This document shows, in pieces, positions 1 to 8,446 of a DNA stretch of 31,560 bases. Source of the DNA: JAZKDW01 sp040387375 (lineage in GTDB: Bacteria; Pseudomonadota; Gammaproteobacteria; Burkholderiales; Burkholderiaceae_D). The stretch lies in contig JAZKDW010000052.1 in the NCBI GenBank assembly GCA_040387375.1, positions 1-31,560 on the forward strand, written 5' to 3'. Positions within the stretch are counted from its first letter, which is position 1; each line of letters starts with the position of its first letter. Under the pieces are notes generated by a model. That model searched no databases and was not told where the DNA came from. It was given only the letters and a program-made list of their open reading frames with translations. Position numbers and translations under genes: made by a program.

Positions 1-54
1 CCCACGACCCCTTGGTTCGTAGCCAAGTACTCTATCCAGCTGAGCTACAGCCGC
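1..54 (-). tRNA. tRNA-Arg(ACG), 5' part; 3' end lies outside the window
   Basis: Read on the minus strand, the sequence starts with an acceptor strand GCGGCUG, then UA, a D arm with GCUC and GAGU stem halves, and an anticodon stem CUUGG/CCAAG enclosing the loop CUACGAA, which gives anticodon ACG. The variable region and the first bases of the T arm follow. The T loop, the 3' acceptor strand and any CCA are cut off by the window edge. The type IV secretion operon lies on the 5' side of the tRNA, not the 3' side where tRNA-targeting integrases normally insert. Confidence 0.93.
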
Positions 55-617
55 GCAGAGCAAAATTATAGCACTACTTCAATGGATTTTGGAAGAGGGT
101 ATCGACCACGATCTGGTTTGATTAGATTTTTGCAATCATCGGTAGCCGGGACGAGTTGAATCACGCAAAATCCAACCCCGAAGTTTGCCCGTATATGCTT
201 CATGGCCTCGATCATCATGCGCGTTTGCTTTTTACGGTGCTGCCGCCAGAAACGTACATCGTCGAATGCGGCAATGCATTAACTGTCCCCTCCGCGATGA
301 CGGATCGATGCACTCCTTGCCTGTGAGGCGGGATATGTTGTGTAAAAACACACAATCGATTCGATTTTTATCGCCGTAAAATTTTCTGATGCGGTGCGGT
401 AAAAAATAGCTTCTGCTACTGTTTTTGGTGATCGAACAATTGCATGGAATTTCCTTTTTTTCCCCTTTCGAAAAACAACTCGATACAAAAAAATCATCGC
501 AGGATTTTCTGTGGTGCGTGGCAGCATTCGATCAGAATGTTTGCCTCCATTAATTTCCTTTCCATCACTCAACTCAATAAATGATTTAAGTCAATTGGCA
601 CAATCGAGAGATCGATG
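55..617. other. AT-rich gene-poor leader between tRNA-Arg and trbB
   Basis: No convincing gene is present here. The right half (about 330-617) is visibly richer in A+T than the flanking genes. A 50-codon minus-strand frame from ATG at 218 to the stop at 66-68 stays open for some distance upstream of that ATG, so it could be the tail of a decayed gene. It resembles nothing I recognise and has no ribosome-binding site. Around 340-357 there is a short inverted repeat, TTGTGT and ACACAA separated by six bases. Confidence 0.5.
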
Positions 618-661
618 TTGCACGCACATTGTTTTTTCTATAACTTATTGTAAATAAGTTA
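618..661 (+). promoter_or_regulatory. Candidate trb operon promoter overlapped by a 9-bp inverted repeat
   Basis: TTGCAC at 618-623 and TAACTT at 641-646 are separated by 17 bases and make a plausible sigma-70 promoter. TAACTTATT at 641-649 and AATAAGTTA at 653-661 form a perfect 9-bp inverted repeat around GTA, covering the proposed -10 box and the start-site region. A dimeric repressor bound there would block initiation. The repeat ends 29 bp before the trbB start codon. This is sequence reading only; the regulator is not in the window. Confidence 0.5.
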
Positions 662-690
662 ACGAAAAACAAAGCGAAAAAAATCAAGCA

Positions 691-1659
691 ATGTCTGATC
701 ACTGCGAAGAACAGGAACCCGCATCCATCAAGGCGAGAGGTATAGAAAAGCTGGCCCGCGATTGTGGTCCGGTGCTTCTGAAAGCCATGCAGGATCCGAG
801 AACGGTCGAAGTCATGCTCAACGCCGATGGCAAGTTGTGGCAAGAGCGGCTGGGCGAAAAAATGCAATTCATCGGCACCCTGCGGCGCAGTCAAGGGGAA
901 GCCATCATCAAGACCATCGCCGGCTACCACGGCAAGGAAGTCACCCGCCATAAACCAATTCTCGAAGCCGAATTCCCGCTCGACGGTTCACGCTTTGCCG
1001 GCCAGCTCCCGCCCATCGTTCACGCGCCTACCTTTGCGATCCGCAAAAAAGCGGTCGCCATTTTTACCCTCGACCAGTACGTTGCCGCCGGGATCATGAC
1101 ACCGGGGCAGTGTGCCGCCATCAAACACGCGATCGTCGAACACCGGAACATCCTGGTCATCGGCGGCACCGGTTCGGGCAAGACGACACTGGTCAACGCC
1201 ATCATTCATGAAATGGTCGTGCTCGACCCGACCGAGCGTGTTTTCATCATTGAAGACACCGGCGAAATCCAGTGCGCCGCCGAAAACTTCGTGCAGTACC
1301 ACAGCACGCTCGAAGTCACGATGACCATGCTGCTCAAGACCACGCTGCGCATGCGTCCCGACCGCATCCTGGTTGGTGAAGTGCGCGGTCCGGAAGCGCT
1401 TGATTTATTAATGGCCTGGAATACCGGTCATGAAGGCGGCGCGGCAACCCTGCATGCCAACAATGCGCACGCCGGCCTCGACCGGCTGGCGATGCTCATC
1501 AGCATGCATCCCGATTCACCCAAACCGATTGAACCGCTGATTGGCGAGGCGGTTCACGCAATTGTTCATATCGCCCGTACCCCCGAAGGCCGCCGCGTGA
1601 AGGAAATCTTGCAGATTTCCGGTTACCAGGATGGCCGTTATCTCACACGCAATCTGTAA
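691..1659 (+). CDS. trbB: TrbB, VirB11-family hexameric secretion ATPase
   Basis: This 322-residue protein is a cytoplasmic VirB11/GspE-type ATPase that powers assembly of the mating-pair-formation channel. The N-terminal half carries the family sequence LNADGKLWQERLGE (about 43-56). The Walker A loop GGTGSGKTT is at 158-166, an acidic EDTGE box at 188-192, the Walker B region RILVGEVRG at 225-233, and a histidine box around TGHEGGAATLHANNA at 245-259. The length and gene position match RP4 TrbB, which also opens the trb operon. The start codon lacks a strong Shine-Dalgarno sequence, but homology begins near it and no better start exists downstream. All nucleotide-binding motifs look intact, so it should be functional. 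It ends 13 bp before trbC. Confidence 0.95.
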   Translation: MSDHCEEQEPASIKARGIEKLARDCGPVLLKAMQDPRTVEVMLNADGKLWQERLGEKMQFIGTLRRSQGEAIIKTIAGYHGKEVTRHKPILEAEFPLDGSRFAGQLPPIVHAPTFAIRKKAVAIFTLDQYVAAGIMTPGQCAAIKHAIVEHRNILVIGGTGSGKTTLVNAIIHEMVVLDPTERVFIIEDTGEIQCAAENFVQYHSTLEVTMTMLLKTTLRMRPDRILVGEVRGPEALDLLMAWNTGHEGGAATLHANNAHAGLDRLAMLISMHPDSPKPIEPLIGEAVHAIVHIARTPEGRRVKEILQISGYQDGRYLTRNL

Positions 1660-1672
1660 AGGAAGGTTTTCC

Positions 1673-2056
1673 ATGCAACCGATCGCCAGCTTCATTAATG
1701 TTAACCGCTCGACACTGTTTCATATCGCTTGCAGTCTGTTTCTCGCACTTGTCATGCTTTCCCCGGATTACGCTCACGCCGCCGTCGGTACCGGTGGCCA
1801 ATTGCCGTATGAAGATTGGCTTACAAATCTTCGCCAATCCGTCACAGGCCCGGTCGCATTTTCTCTGGCGCTCATCGGCCTCGTGGTCGCGGGTGGCGTG
1901 CTGATCTTCGGCGGTGATCTGAACGGTTTTTTCCGCACGCTGATATTCCTTGTGCTGGTCATGGCCCTGGTGGTCGGCGCACAGAACGTGATGGCCAATT
2001 TCTTCGCGCGGAGTGCCGAGATCGCTTTAATGACCGCCAACATCCGGCTGGCTTGA
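1673..2056 (+). CDS. trbC: TrbC, VirB2-type pilin precursor (predicted cyclic pilin)
   Basis: This is the 127-residue major pilin precursor. The chosen ATG follows AAGGAAGG at normal spacing; a longer upstream frame would overlap trbB. The order is an n-region, a hydrophobic signal segment (about 15-30), a leader-peptidase site after AHA at 36, the family sequence GTGGQLPYEDWLTNLR, and two hydrophobic segments (about 61-80 and 88-104). RP4 TrbC is trimmed at both ends and circularised by TraF next to an AEIA tetrapeptide. Here AEIA is at 115-118, so the mature ring would be residues 37-114, which is 78 residues as in RP4. The bond would join Ala37 and Ser114, where RP4 joins Ser37 and Gly114. 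Only nine residues follow AEIA, a much shorter tail than I recall for RP4. TraF is encoded at 16271. Confidence 0.94.
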   Translation: MQPIASFINVNRSTLFHIACSLFLALVMLSPDYAHAAVGTGGQLPYEDWLTNLRQSVTGPVAFSLALIGLVVAGGVLIFGGDLNGFFRTLIFLVLVMALVVGAQNVMANFFARSAEIALMTANIRLA

Positions 2057-2058
2057 CG

Positions 2059-2370
2059 ATGGCCCTGCGCACGATCCCGATCCGGCGGTCCGGCAACCGG
2101 CACAACCTGTTCATGGGCGGCGACCGTGAGCTGGTGATGTTCTCCGGTCTGCTGGCCTTCGCGCTGGTCTTCAGCGCCCAGGAACTGCGGGCAACCGTGT
2201 TCGGGCTCCTGCTGTGGTTCGGTGCGTTGTTCATGTGCCGCCTGATGGCTAAATCCGATCCGAGGCTGCGCTTCGTGTATCTGCGGCATCGAAGGTACAA
2301 GGCGTATTACCCGGCACGCAGCACACCCTTCCGACTCAATACCAATAGCCAGGGGAAACAATACAAATGA
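2059..2370 (+). CDS. trbD: TrbD, VirB3-type inner-membrane protein
   Basis: This small VirB3-family protein (103 residues) is an inner-membrane partner of the TrbE ATPase during pilus assembly. The N-terminus has the family pattern IPIRRSGNRHNLFMGGDREL. Two closely spaced hydrophobic segments follow (about 26-40 and 45-63), then a basic C-terminal tail rich in Arg and Tyr. The ATG at 2059 is three bases after the trbC stop. A TTG at 2053 that overlaps that stop is a possible alternative start. The gene overlaps trbE by four bases, so the two are likely translationally coupled. Confidence 0.92.
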   Translation: MALRTIPIRRSGNRHNLFMGGDRELVMFSGLLAFALVFSAQELRATVFGLLLWFGALFMCRLMAKSDPRLRFVYLRHRRYKAYYPARSTPFRLNTNSQGKQYK

Positions 2371-4904
2371 TCGAAGGAATCGCAATTGGCATGGCGGTCT
2401 TCGGTGCCTTGCTGCTGTTCATCCTCTACGGCCGCATCCGCGCCGTCGATGTCGAACTGAAACTGAAAAAACATCGATCCAGTGAAGCGGGCCTGGCCGA
2501 CCTGCTCAATTACGCCGCGATGGTCGATGACGGTGTAATCGTCGGCAAGAACGGTTCGTTCATCGCCGCCTGGCTTTACAAGGGCGATGACAATGCGAGC
2601 AGCACCGATGAGCAGCGGGAGATGGTGTCGTTCCGGATCAACCAGGCTTTCGCCGGCATGGGCAGCGGCTGGATGGTGCATGTGGACGCGGTGCGCCGGC
2701 CGGCGCCCAACTACACGGATGCGGGTCTGTCCCATTTCCCTGATCCGGTGTCGGCCGCCATCGATGAGGAGCGGCGCCGTCTGTTCGAGCGCATGGGCAC
2801 CATGTATGAAGGTTACTTCGTGCTGAGCGTGACCTATTTCCCGCCGCTGCTGGCGCAAAAGAAGTTTGTCGAAATGATGTTCGATGATGACGCCAAGGCG
2901 CCGGACAACAAGTCGCGCACGAAAGGCCTGATCGACTTCTTCAAGCGGGAATGCGCCAGCATCGAATCGCGCATGTCGTCGGCCGTGAAGCTGCAGCGGC
3001 TGCGTGGCATCAAGGTGGTCAACGAAGACGGTTCCACGGTCATCCATGACGACCTGCTGCGGTGGCTGCAGTTCTGCATAACCGGCATCAATCATCCGGT
3101 GCTGTTGCCCGGCAATCCGATGTACCTGGACGCCATCCTCGGCGGCCAGGAACTGTTCGGCGGTGTGGTGCCCAAGATCGGCCGTCATTTCATCCAGGCA
3201 GTGGCGATCGAAGGCTTCCCGCTGGAATCCACGCCGGGCATCCTGACGGCCCTGGGCGAGCTGCCATGCGAATACCGCTGGTCGTCACGCTTCATCTTCA
3301 TGGATCAGCATGAAGCGGTGCAGCACCTGGACAAATTTCGCAAGAAGTGGAAGCAGAAGATCCGCGGCTTCTTCGATCAGGTGTTCAACACCAACAACGG
3401 CTCGATCGACCAGGATGCGATGTCCATGGTGGCCGACGCCGAAGCGGCAATCGCCGAAGTCAACAGCGGCCTGATTGCGCAGGGTTATTACACCAGCGTC
3501 GTGATCCTGATGGATGAGGATAGGGATCGGCTCGACATCTCCGCGCGGCAGGTAGAGAAGGCAATCAATCGCCTCGGCTTCGCGGCGCGCATCGAATCGA
3601 TCAACACGATGGATGCCTACCTCGGCAGCCTGCCGGGCCATGGCGTCGAGAACGTGCGCCGGCCGCTGATCAACACGATGAACCTGGCCGACCTGCTGCC
3701 GACCAGCACGATCTGGAGCGGCCTGAACCACGCGCCGTGCCCGATGTACCCGCCGCTGTCGCCGGCCCTGATGCATTGCGTGACGCACGGCGCCACCCCG
3801 TTCCGGCTGAACCTGCATGTGCGCGACCTCGGCCACACCTTCATGTTCGGCCCCACCGGCGCCGGCAAGTCGACCCATCTGGCGCTGATCGCCGCCCAGC
3901 TGCGGCGCTACCCGGGCATGTCGATCTATGCGTTCGACAAGGGCATGTCGATGTATCCGCTGGCGAAGGCAACCGGCGGCAAACACTTCACGGTGGCCGC
4001 CGACGATGACACTCTGGCGTTCTGTCCCTTGCAGTTCCTGGAAACGAAAGGCGATCGCGCCTGGGCCATGGAATGGATAGACACGATCCTTGCCTTGAAC
4101 AGCGTCGACACCACGCCGGCGCAGCGCAACGAAATCGGCAACGCCATCATGAGCATGCACGCCAGCCAGGCCAGGACGCTGTCCGAATTCTCGATGACGA
4201 TCCAGGATGAAGCGGTGCGCGAAGCGATCCGGCAGTACACGGTGGACGGCAACATGGGCCATCTGCTGGATGCCGAAGAAGATGGCCTGGCGCTGTCCGA
4301 CTTCACGGTGTTCGAGATCGAAGAACTGATGAACCTGGGCGAGAAATATGCATTGCCGACTTTGCTGTACCTGTTCCGCCGCATCGAGCGCAGCCTCAAG
4401 GGGCAGCCCGCCGTCATCATCCTCGATGAAGCCTGGCTGATGCTCGGCCACCCGGCGTTCCGGGCCAAGATCCGGGAATGGCTCAAGGTGCTGCGCAAGG
4501 CAAACTGCCTGGTGCTGATGGCCACGCAAAGCCTTTCCGACGCCGCCAACTCCGGCATCCTGGATGTGATCGTCGAATCGACCGCCACCAAGATTTTCCT
4601 GCCCAATATTTACGCGCGTGACGAAGACACGGCGGCGCTGTACCGGCGCATGGGCCTCAACCAGCGCCAGATCGAGATCCTCGCGACCGCCATCCCGAAG
4701 CGCCAGTATTACTACGTTTCGGAAAACGGCCGCCGTCTTTACGACCTCGCCCTCGGCCCTCTGGCGCTGGCGTTTGTCGGTGCGGCCGACAAGGATTCGG
4801 TAACCGCCATCAAGGCCCTGGAAGCCAGGTTTGGCGACCAGTGGGTGCATGAATGGCTGGCCGGCCGCGGATTAAACCTCAACGACTATGGAGTGACAGC
4901 ATGA
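2367..4904 (+). CDS. trbE: TrbE, VirB4-family ATPase
   Basis: This is the 845-residue VirB4/CagE-type ATPase, the large energy source for pilus biogenesis and substrate transfer. A short hydrophobic segment at about 4-20 suggests membrane association. The middle contains the CagE/TrbE/VirB domain. The C-terminal AAA-like domain has Walker A GPTGAGKST at 495-503 and Walker B VIILDEAW with Asp687-Glu688, followed by the family sequence MATQSLSDAANSGI. The length is typical of TrbE and there is no frameshift. It starts inside the trbD stop (ATGA) and its own stop overlaps the trbF start in the same way, which points to coupled translation. Confidence 0.95.
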   Translation: MIEGIAIGMAVFGALLLFILYGRIRAVDVELKLKKHRSSEAGLADLLNYAAMVDDGVIVGKNGSFIAAWLYKGDDNASSTDEQREMVSFRINQAFAGMGSGWMVHVDAVRRPAPNYTDAGLSHFPDPVSAAIDEERRRLFERMGTMYEGYFVLSVTYFPPLLAQKKFVEMMFDDDAKAPDNKSRTKGLIDFFKRECASIESRMSSAVKLQRLRGIKVVNEDGSTVIHDDLLRWLQFCITGINHPVLLPGNPMYLDAILGGQELFGGVVPKIGRHFIQAVAIEGFPLESTPGILTALGELPCEYRWSSRFIFMDQHEAVQHLDKFRKKWKQKIRGFFDQVFNTNNGSIDQDAMSMVADAEAAIAEVNSGLIAQGYYTSVVILMDEDRDRLDISARQVEKAINRLGFAARIESINTMDAYLGSLPGHGVENVRRPLINTMNLADLLPTSTIWSGLNHAPCPMYPPLSPALMHCVTHGATPFRLNLHVRDLGHTFMFGPTGAGKSTHLALIAAQLRRYPGMSIYAFDKGMSMYPLAKATGGKHFTVAADDDTLAFCPLQFLETKGDRAWAMEWIDTILALNSVDTTPAQRNEIGNAIMSMHASQARTLSEFSMTIQDEAVREAIRQYTVDGNMGHLLDAEEDGLALSDFTVFEIEELMNLGEKYALPTLLYLFRRIERSLKGQPAVIILDEAWLMLGHPAFRAKIREWLKVLRKANCLVLMATQSLSDAANSGILDVIVESTATKIFLPNIYARDEDTAALYRRMGLNQRQIEILATAIPKRQYYYVSENGRRLYDLALGPLALAFVGAADKDSVTAIKALEARFGDQWVHEWLAGRGLNLNDYGVTA

Positions 4905-5644
4905 GCCTGGCAGACCCGATCAAAAAAATGATCAGCAAGGATGCAAAAGCGCCGAAGGAGGGCAGGCCTGCCGCTGGCACCGACAACCCTTACCTGAATG
5001 CACGCCGGTCATGGAATGATCACGTCGGCGCGGTGGCGTCCTCGCGGCAAACCTGGCAAATGGTCGGCATCCTGTCGCTGCTGATTGCGCTGGCCGGGGT
5101 GGGTGGCATGATCCATATCGGCAGCCAGTCGAAATTCGTGCCCTACGTGGTGCAGGTGGACAAGCTGGGACAGGCCGTGGCGGTTGCGCCGGCCCAGCGC
5201 GCCGCCGCGGCCGATCAGCGTGTGGTGCATGCATCGGTAGCTTCGTTCATCAGCGATGCGCGCGTCGTCACGCCCGACGTCGCATTGCAACGCAAGGCGG
5301 TGTTTCGCCTGTATTCGATGCTGTCGCCAAACGATCCCGCCACCGCCAAGACCAACGAATGGCTCAACGGCACCGAAGACAGCAGCCCGTTCAAGCGTGC
5401 GGCCAATGAAACGGTGAGCACCGAAATCCTTTCCGTCATGCCGCAGACGCCTGAAACATGGCAGGTCGACTGGACCGAAACCGTACGCGACCGGCAAGGC
5501 ATCGCAAAAAATCCGCCATTCCGGATGCGCGCCCTGGTCACGGTATACAGCGTGCCGGCAACGTCTGACACAACCGAAGAACAAGTGCGCAACAACCCGC
5601 TTGGCATCTACATCCGTGACTTCTCCTGGTCGAAACAGTTTTAA
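4901..5644 (+). CDS. trbF: TrbF, VirB8-type inner-membrane channel protein
   Basis: This 247-residue bitopic protein is the VirB8 counterpart that nucleates the periplasmic part of the channel. The N-terminal cytoplasmic tail carries the conserved stretch NPYLNARRSWNDHVG (29-43). A transmembrane helix follows at about 53-74, then a periplasmic VirB8 fold beginning with FVPYVVQVDKLGQ. The ATG at 4901 overlaps the trbE stop; a 16-codon longer frame reads into trbE and is not needed. The protein ends DFSWSKQF, a common end for TrbF proteins. trbG starts 12 bp later. Confidence 0.94.
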   Translation: MSLADPIKKMISKDAKAPKEGRPAAGTDNPYLNARRSWNDHVGAVASSRQTWQMVGILSLLIALAGVGGMIHIGSQSKFVPYVVQVDKLGQAVAVAPAQRAAAADQRVVHASVASFISDARVVTPDVALQRKAVFRLYSMLSPNDPATAKTNEWLNGTEDSSPFKRAANETVSTEILSVMPQTPETWQVDWTETVRDRQGIAKNPPFRMRALVTVYSVPATSDTTEEQVRNNPLGIYIRDFSWSKQF

Positions 5645-5656
5645 GAGGCAATACCC

Positions 5657-6556
5657 ATGAAAACCACTCTTCTTGCATTGATCCTGGGCGTGGCGCCCGC
5701 GTTTGTCATGGCGGCCGAGCCCGCTGACAAAACGCAGACCGACCTCTTCTACCATTCGAACAAAAATCCTGATCTGACGCCGCAGGAAAAAGCATCTGTT
5801 GCGATTGCGCGCCAGTGGCGTGATTCGAGTGCCGTTGGCATCAAGCCGGTGCCTGGCGCCGACGGTTCGATCCAGTTCCTGTTCGGCGCCCAGCAGCCCA
5901 GCATCGTTTGTGCGGTACTGCAGATCTGCGACGTCGAACTGCAGGCCGGCGAGCAAGTCAACTCCATCCACCTGGGCGACACGGCCCGGTGGATGGTGGA
6001 GCCGGCCATCACCGGCAGCGGTCCGGCAGAAGTGCAGCACCTGATCATCAAGCCGCTGGACGTCGGCCTGGAAACATCGCTGGTCGTCACCACCAACCGC
6101 CGCACCTATCACCTGCGGCTGCGTTCGCACCGCACCGAGTTCATGCCGCGTGTGATGTTCACCTATGCCGAGGATGCGCTGGCCAGGTGGGACGCCATCA
6201 AGGTCCGCGAAGTGAAGGAAAAGAAGGATCGCACGATACCGCAAACCGGCGAGTATCTCGGCAACCTGGATTTTTCGTATGACATCGCGGGCTCGGCGTC
6301 CTGGAAGCCGGTGCGCGTCTATAACGATGGCGCCAAAACCATCATCCAGATGCCGGCGGCCATGGCGCAAACCGAAGCGCCGACCCTGCTGGTGGTGCGC
6401 AAGGATGGCGGTGCGTTCACTGACGATGAAACCGTGATGGTGAACTACCGGGTGCAGGGCGATCGCTACATCGTCGACACCGTGTTCGACAAGGCCGCGC
6501 TGATTGCCGGCGTCGGCAACGGCCAGGACCGCGTGACGATCACGAGGGGGAAATGA
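5657..6556 (+). CDS. trbG: TrbG, VirB9/CagX-type outer-core channel protein
   Basis: This is a 299-residue periplasmic/outer-membrane core component. A signal peptide (residues 1-19, predicted cut near VMA/AEP) precedes the mature chain. The N-terminal half includes the VirB9 beta-rich domain with HLGDTARWMVEPA (about 102-114), and the CagX-like C-terminal domain extends to about residue 290. In the VirB7-VirB9-VirB10 core complex, this family forms the outer ring with TrbH and TrbI. The start has AGAGGC about nine bases upstream. The stop overlaps trbH by four bases. Confidence 0.94.
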   Translation: MKTTLLALILGVAPAFVMAAEPADKTQTDLFYHSNKNPDLTPQEKASVAIARQWRDSSAVGIKPVPGADGSIQFLFGAQQPSIVCAVLQICDVELQAGEQVNSIHLGDTARWMVEPAITGSGPAEVQHLIIKPLDVGLETSLVVTTNRRTYHLRLRSHRTEFMPRVMFTYAEDALARWDAIKVREVKEKKDRTIPQTGEYLGNLDFSYDIAGSASWKPVRVYNDGAKTIIQMPAAMAQTEAPTLLVVRKDGGAFTDDETVMVNYRVQGDRYIVDTVFDKAALIAGVGNGQDRVTITRGK

Positions 6557-7005
6557 AGATGCGCCACTTTTTTCTGGCCGCGCTGTTCGGCGCGGCGCTG
6601 GCCGGATGCGCCACACCGCCTTCGCCCTACGGCAATTTCATCCCCGGCGCCGCAGAGGCGCAGCACCGGAAAATAGCCGCCGACACCGTGACCCAGTTGC
6701 TGGCCGTGTATCCGCCGGCCAGCACCCGGTTTGACCTCCAGCACGTCACGCCCGATGTCTTCGGCGGTGCGCTGGTCGAGGCGCTGCGCACCCGGGGATA
6801 TGCGCTGCATGAATTCCAGCCGGCGCCGGCCGCACTGGTCACTACAAGCGCGCCCGGCCTGCCGCTGCGTTATGTGCTTGACCAGACGGCGGACGCCAGG
6901 CTGGTTCGCGTCACGCTGCTGGTCGGCCATCAGTCCCTGACGCGCGCCTATCTGGCGCAGAACGGTTCGATGATGCCGGCTGGCGCCTGGGTTCGCAAGG
7001 AGTGA
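6553..7005 (+). CDS. trbH: TrbH, outer-membrane lipoprotein of the channel core (VirB7 role)
   Basis: This 150-residue lipoprotein has a charged n-region, a hydrophobic stretch and a lipobox LAGC at 16-19, so Cys19 is the probable lipidation site. It sits between trbG and trbI, as in RP4, where TrbH is the larger counterpart of the small VirB7 lipoprotein. The mature part has no further recognisable motif. The start overlaps the trbG stop. A second ATG two codons in would give the same lipoprotein. It ends five bases before the trbI ATG. Confidence 0.9.
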   Translation: MKMRHFFLAALFGAALAGCATPPSPYGNFIPGAAEAQHRKIAADTVTQLLAVYPPASTRFDLQHVTPDVFGGALVEALRTRGYALHEFQPAPAALVTTSAPGLPLRYVLDQTADARLVRVTLLVGHQSLTRAYLAQNGSMMPAGAWVRKE

Positions 7006-7010
7006 CGACC

Positions 7011-8420
7011 ATGAACACGGAAGATCAACTGTCGCCGGACGCCTCCCCGGAGCAAGTCAAAAAGGCCGGCGTGCGGCGTGTCAACAACCTGCCGGTGTAT
7101 ATCCTGGGCGGCGTGGTGGGCATGTTCCTGCTTGTGATGATGCTGGTCGCCGCGGATCGGGCCGAGAAGCAGAACCGCCCGGCTGAGGCCAAGGCCGAAA
7201 AGGCAGGCAACACCAGCATGTTTGCCAGCAAAATCGCCGGCGACCAGAAAGACGGCATCATCCAGCCGGCGAAGACGGTGGCGGCGCCGGTGACGGTGCC
7301 CGAACTGTCCGCGCCAGCAACCGGCGCGCTTGCCGTGGCCCGGCCGGACAAGCTCGACTTGCCACCACCGCCGCCGCCGCTGCGCAGACCGAGTTCGCAG
7401 GCCGACCAGCAGATGAACGATGTGATGGACAGGATGCGTATCGCCAAGCTGCAGCAGCTTGAAGAAGCCGTCAAGGCCAAGACCGGCATTCAGGTCAGCG
7501 CGCCGCGCAGCGCCGGGTCGGCGCCGGGCGGCACGCTCAATAACGGCGCACCGGCCACCCGCGAGGAATCGCTGGCGCGGCTGGCAGCGAACCGGCAGCA
7601 GATCGATGCCCGCACCCGGGACAATCCCGCCGCGGCGTATCAGGCGCGCTTGCAGCAGATGCAGGCGGACGGATCAAATGCAGCCGGCGCGGGAGCGGGC
7701 GGGTCGACGGCGCCGCGGCTTGTGGCGGCGCAATCGGGTGGCGGCAAGGACTATCAGCAGTTTTCCCGATCGGGTCAGGACGATCGCTGGAAGCTCGACT
7801 CGCAACTCGAAGCCCCACGCTCTCCGTATGAACTGCGGGCGGGTTTTGTGCTGCCGGCGACGCTGCTATCCGGCATCAACTCCGAGTTGCCGGGCCAGAT
7901 CATCGCACAGGTAAGCCTGGACGTGTTCGACACCGCCACCGGCAAGTGGAAGCTGATTCCGCAAGGCTCGCGTCTGGTGGGACGCTATTCCAGTGAAGTT
8001 GTGTATGGCCAGTCGCGTGTGCTGATTGCCTGGCAGCGCATTATTTTCCCGGACGGCAAGGCAATGGATATCGGTTCGATGCCGGGCGCCGATAGCGCCG
8101 GTTATGCGGGATTCAACGATCAGGTCAACAACCACTATTTCCGCCTGTTCGGGTCGGCGCTACTCATGTCCGGCGTGACAGCGGGTATTGCGCTGAGCCA
8201 GGACCGCTCCAGCAGCAGTTCCATTTTCAGAAACGAGCAATCCGCCAGCGGCGCCTTGAGCGAAGCGCTGGGGCAGCAGCTCGGTCAGGTGACCGCGCAA
8301 ATGATTGCCAAGAACCTGAACATTTCCCCGACGCTGGAAATCCGGCCTGGGTATCGATTTAACGTCATGGTCGTCAAGGACCTGACGTTCTCCAAGCCGT
8401 ACCAGGCGTTTGATTATTAA
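7011..8420 (+). CDS. trbI: TrbI, VirB10-type envelope-spanning channel protein
   Basis: This is a 469-residue VirB10/TraB-family protein that spans both membranes and senses ATPase activity. It has a short cytoplasmic tail, one transmembrane helix at about 28-48, a proline-rich periplasmic stretch (KLDLPPPPPPLRRP), a Gln/Ala-rich linker, and a conserved C-terminal beta-barrel domain that includes LPATLLSGINSELPGQIIAQV and ends GYRFNVMVVKDLTF. I chose the ATG at 7011 because AAGGAG lies eight bases upstream. A GTG at 7002 overlapping the trbH stop is the alternative. The length is close to RP4 TrbI. Confidence 0.95.
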   Translation: MNTEDQLSPDASPEQVKKAGVRRVNNLPVYILGGVVGMFLLVMMLVAADRAEKQNRPAEAKAEKAGNTSMFASKIAGDQKDGIIQPAKTVAAPVTVPELSAPATGALAVARPDKLDLPPPPPPLRRPSSQADQQMNDVMDRMRIAKLQQLEEAVKAKTGIQVSAPRSAGSAPGGTLNNGAPATREESLARLAANRQQIDARTRDNPAAAYQARLQQMQADGSNAAGAGAGGSTAPRLVAAQSGGGKDYQQFSRSGQDDRWKLDSQLEAPRSPYELRAGFVLPATLLSGINSELPGQIIAQVSLDVFDTATGKWKLIPQGSRLVGRYSSEVVYGQSRVLIAWQRIIFPDGKAMDIGSMPGADSAGYAGFNDQVNNHYFRLFGSALLMSGVTAGIALSQDRSSSSSIFRNEQSASGALSEALGQQLGQVTAQMIAKNLNISPTLEIRPGYRFNVMVVKDLTFSKPYQAFDY

Positions 8421-8446
8421 CTCTTCAAGGAAAGGTGCATATCGAG

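Noticed and set aside
1..54. tRNA-Arg as attachment site of the T4SS block
   Set aside because: The 3' end of the tRNA points away from the block, no second copy of a tRNA 3' end was found within the window, and no integrase is present.
279..572. Minus-strand 97-codon open frame
   Set aside because: It has no family resemblance, its composition follows the AT-rich leader, and it has no convincing ribosome-binding site.
3285..4850. Long minus-strand open frame antisense to trbE
   Set aside because: It is a shadow of the GC-rich trbE codons, with His/Arg/Gln-rich low-quality sequence and no known domain.
5009..6616. Long minus-strand open frame antisense to trbF/trbG
   Set aside because: Same reason: it spans two real genes in antisense and has no domain.
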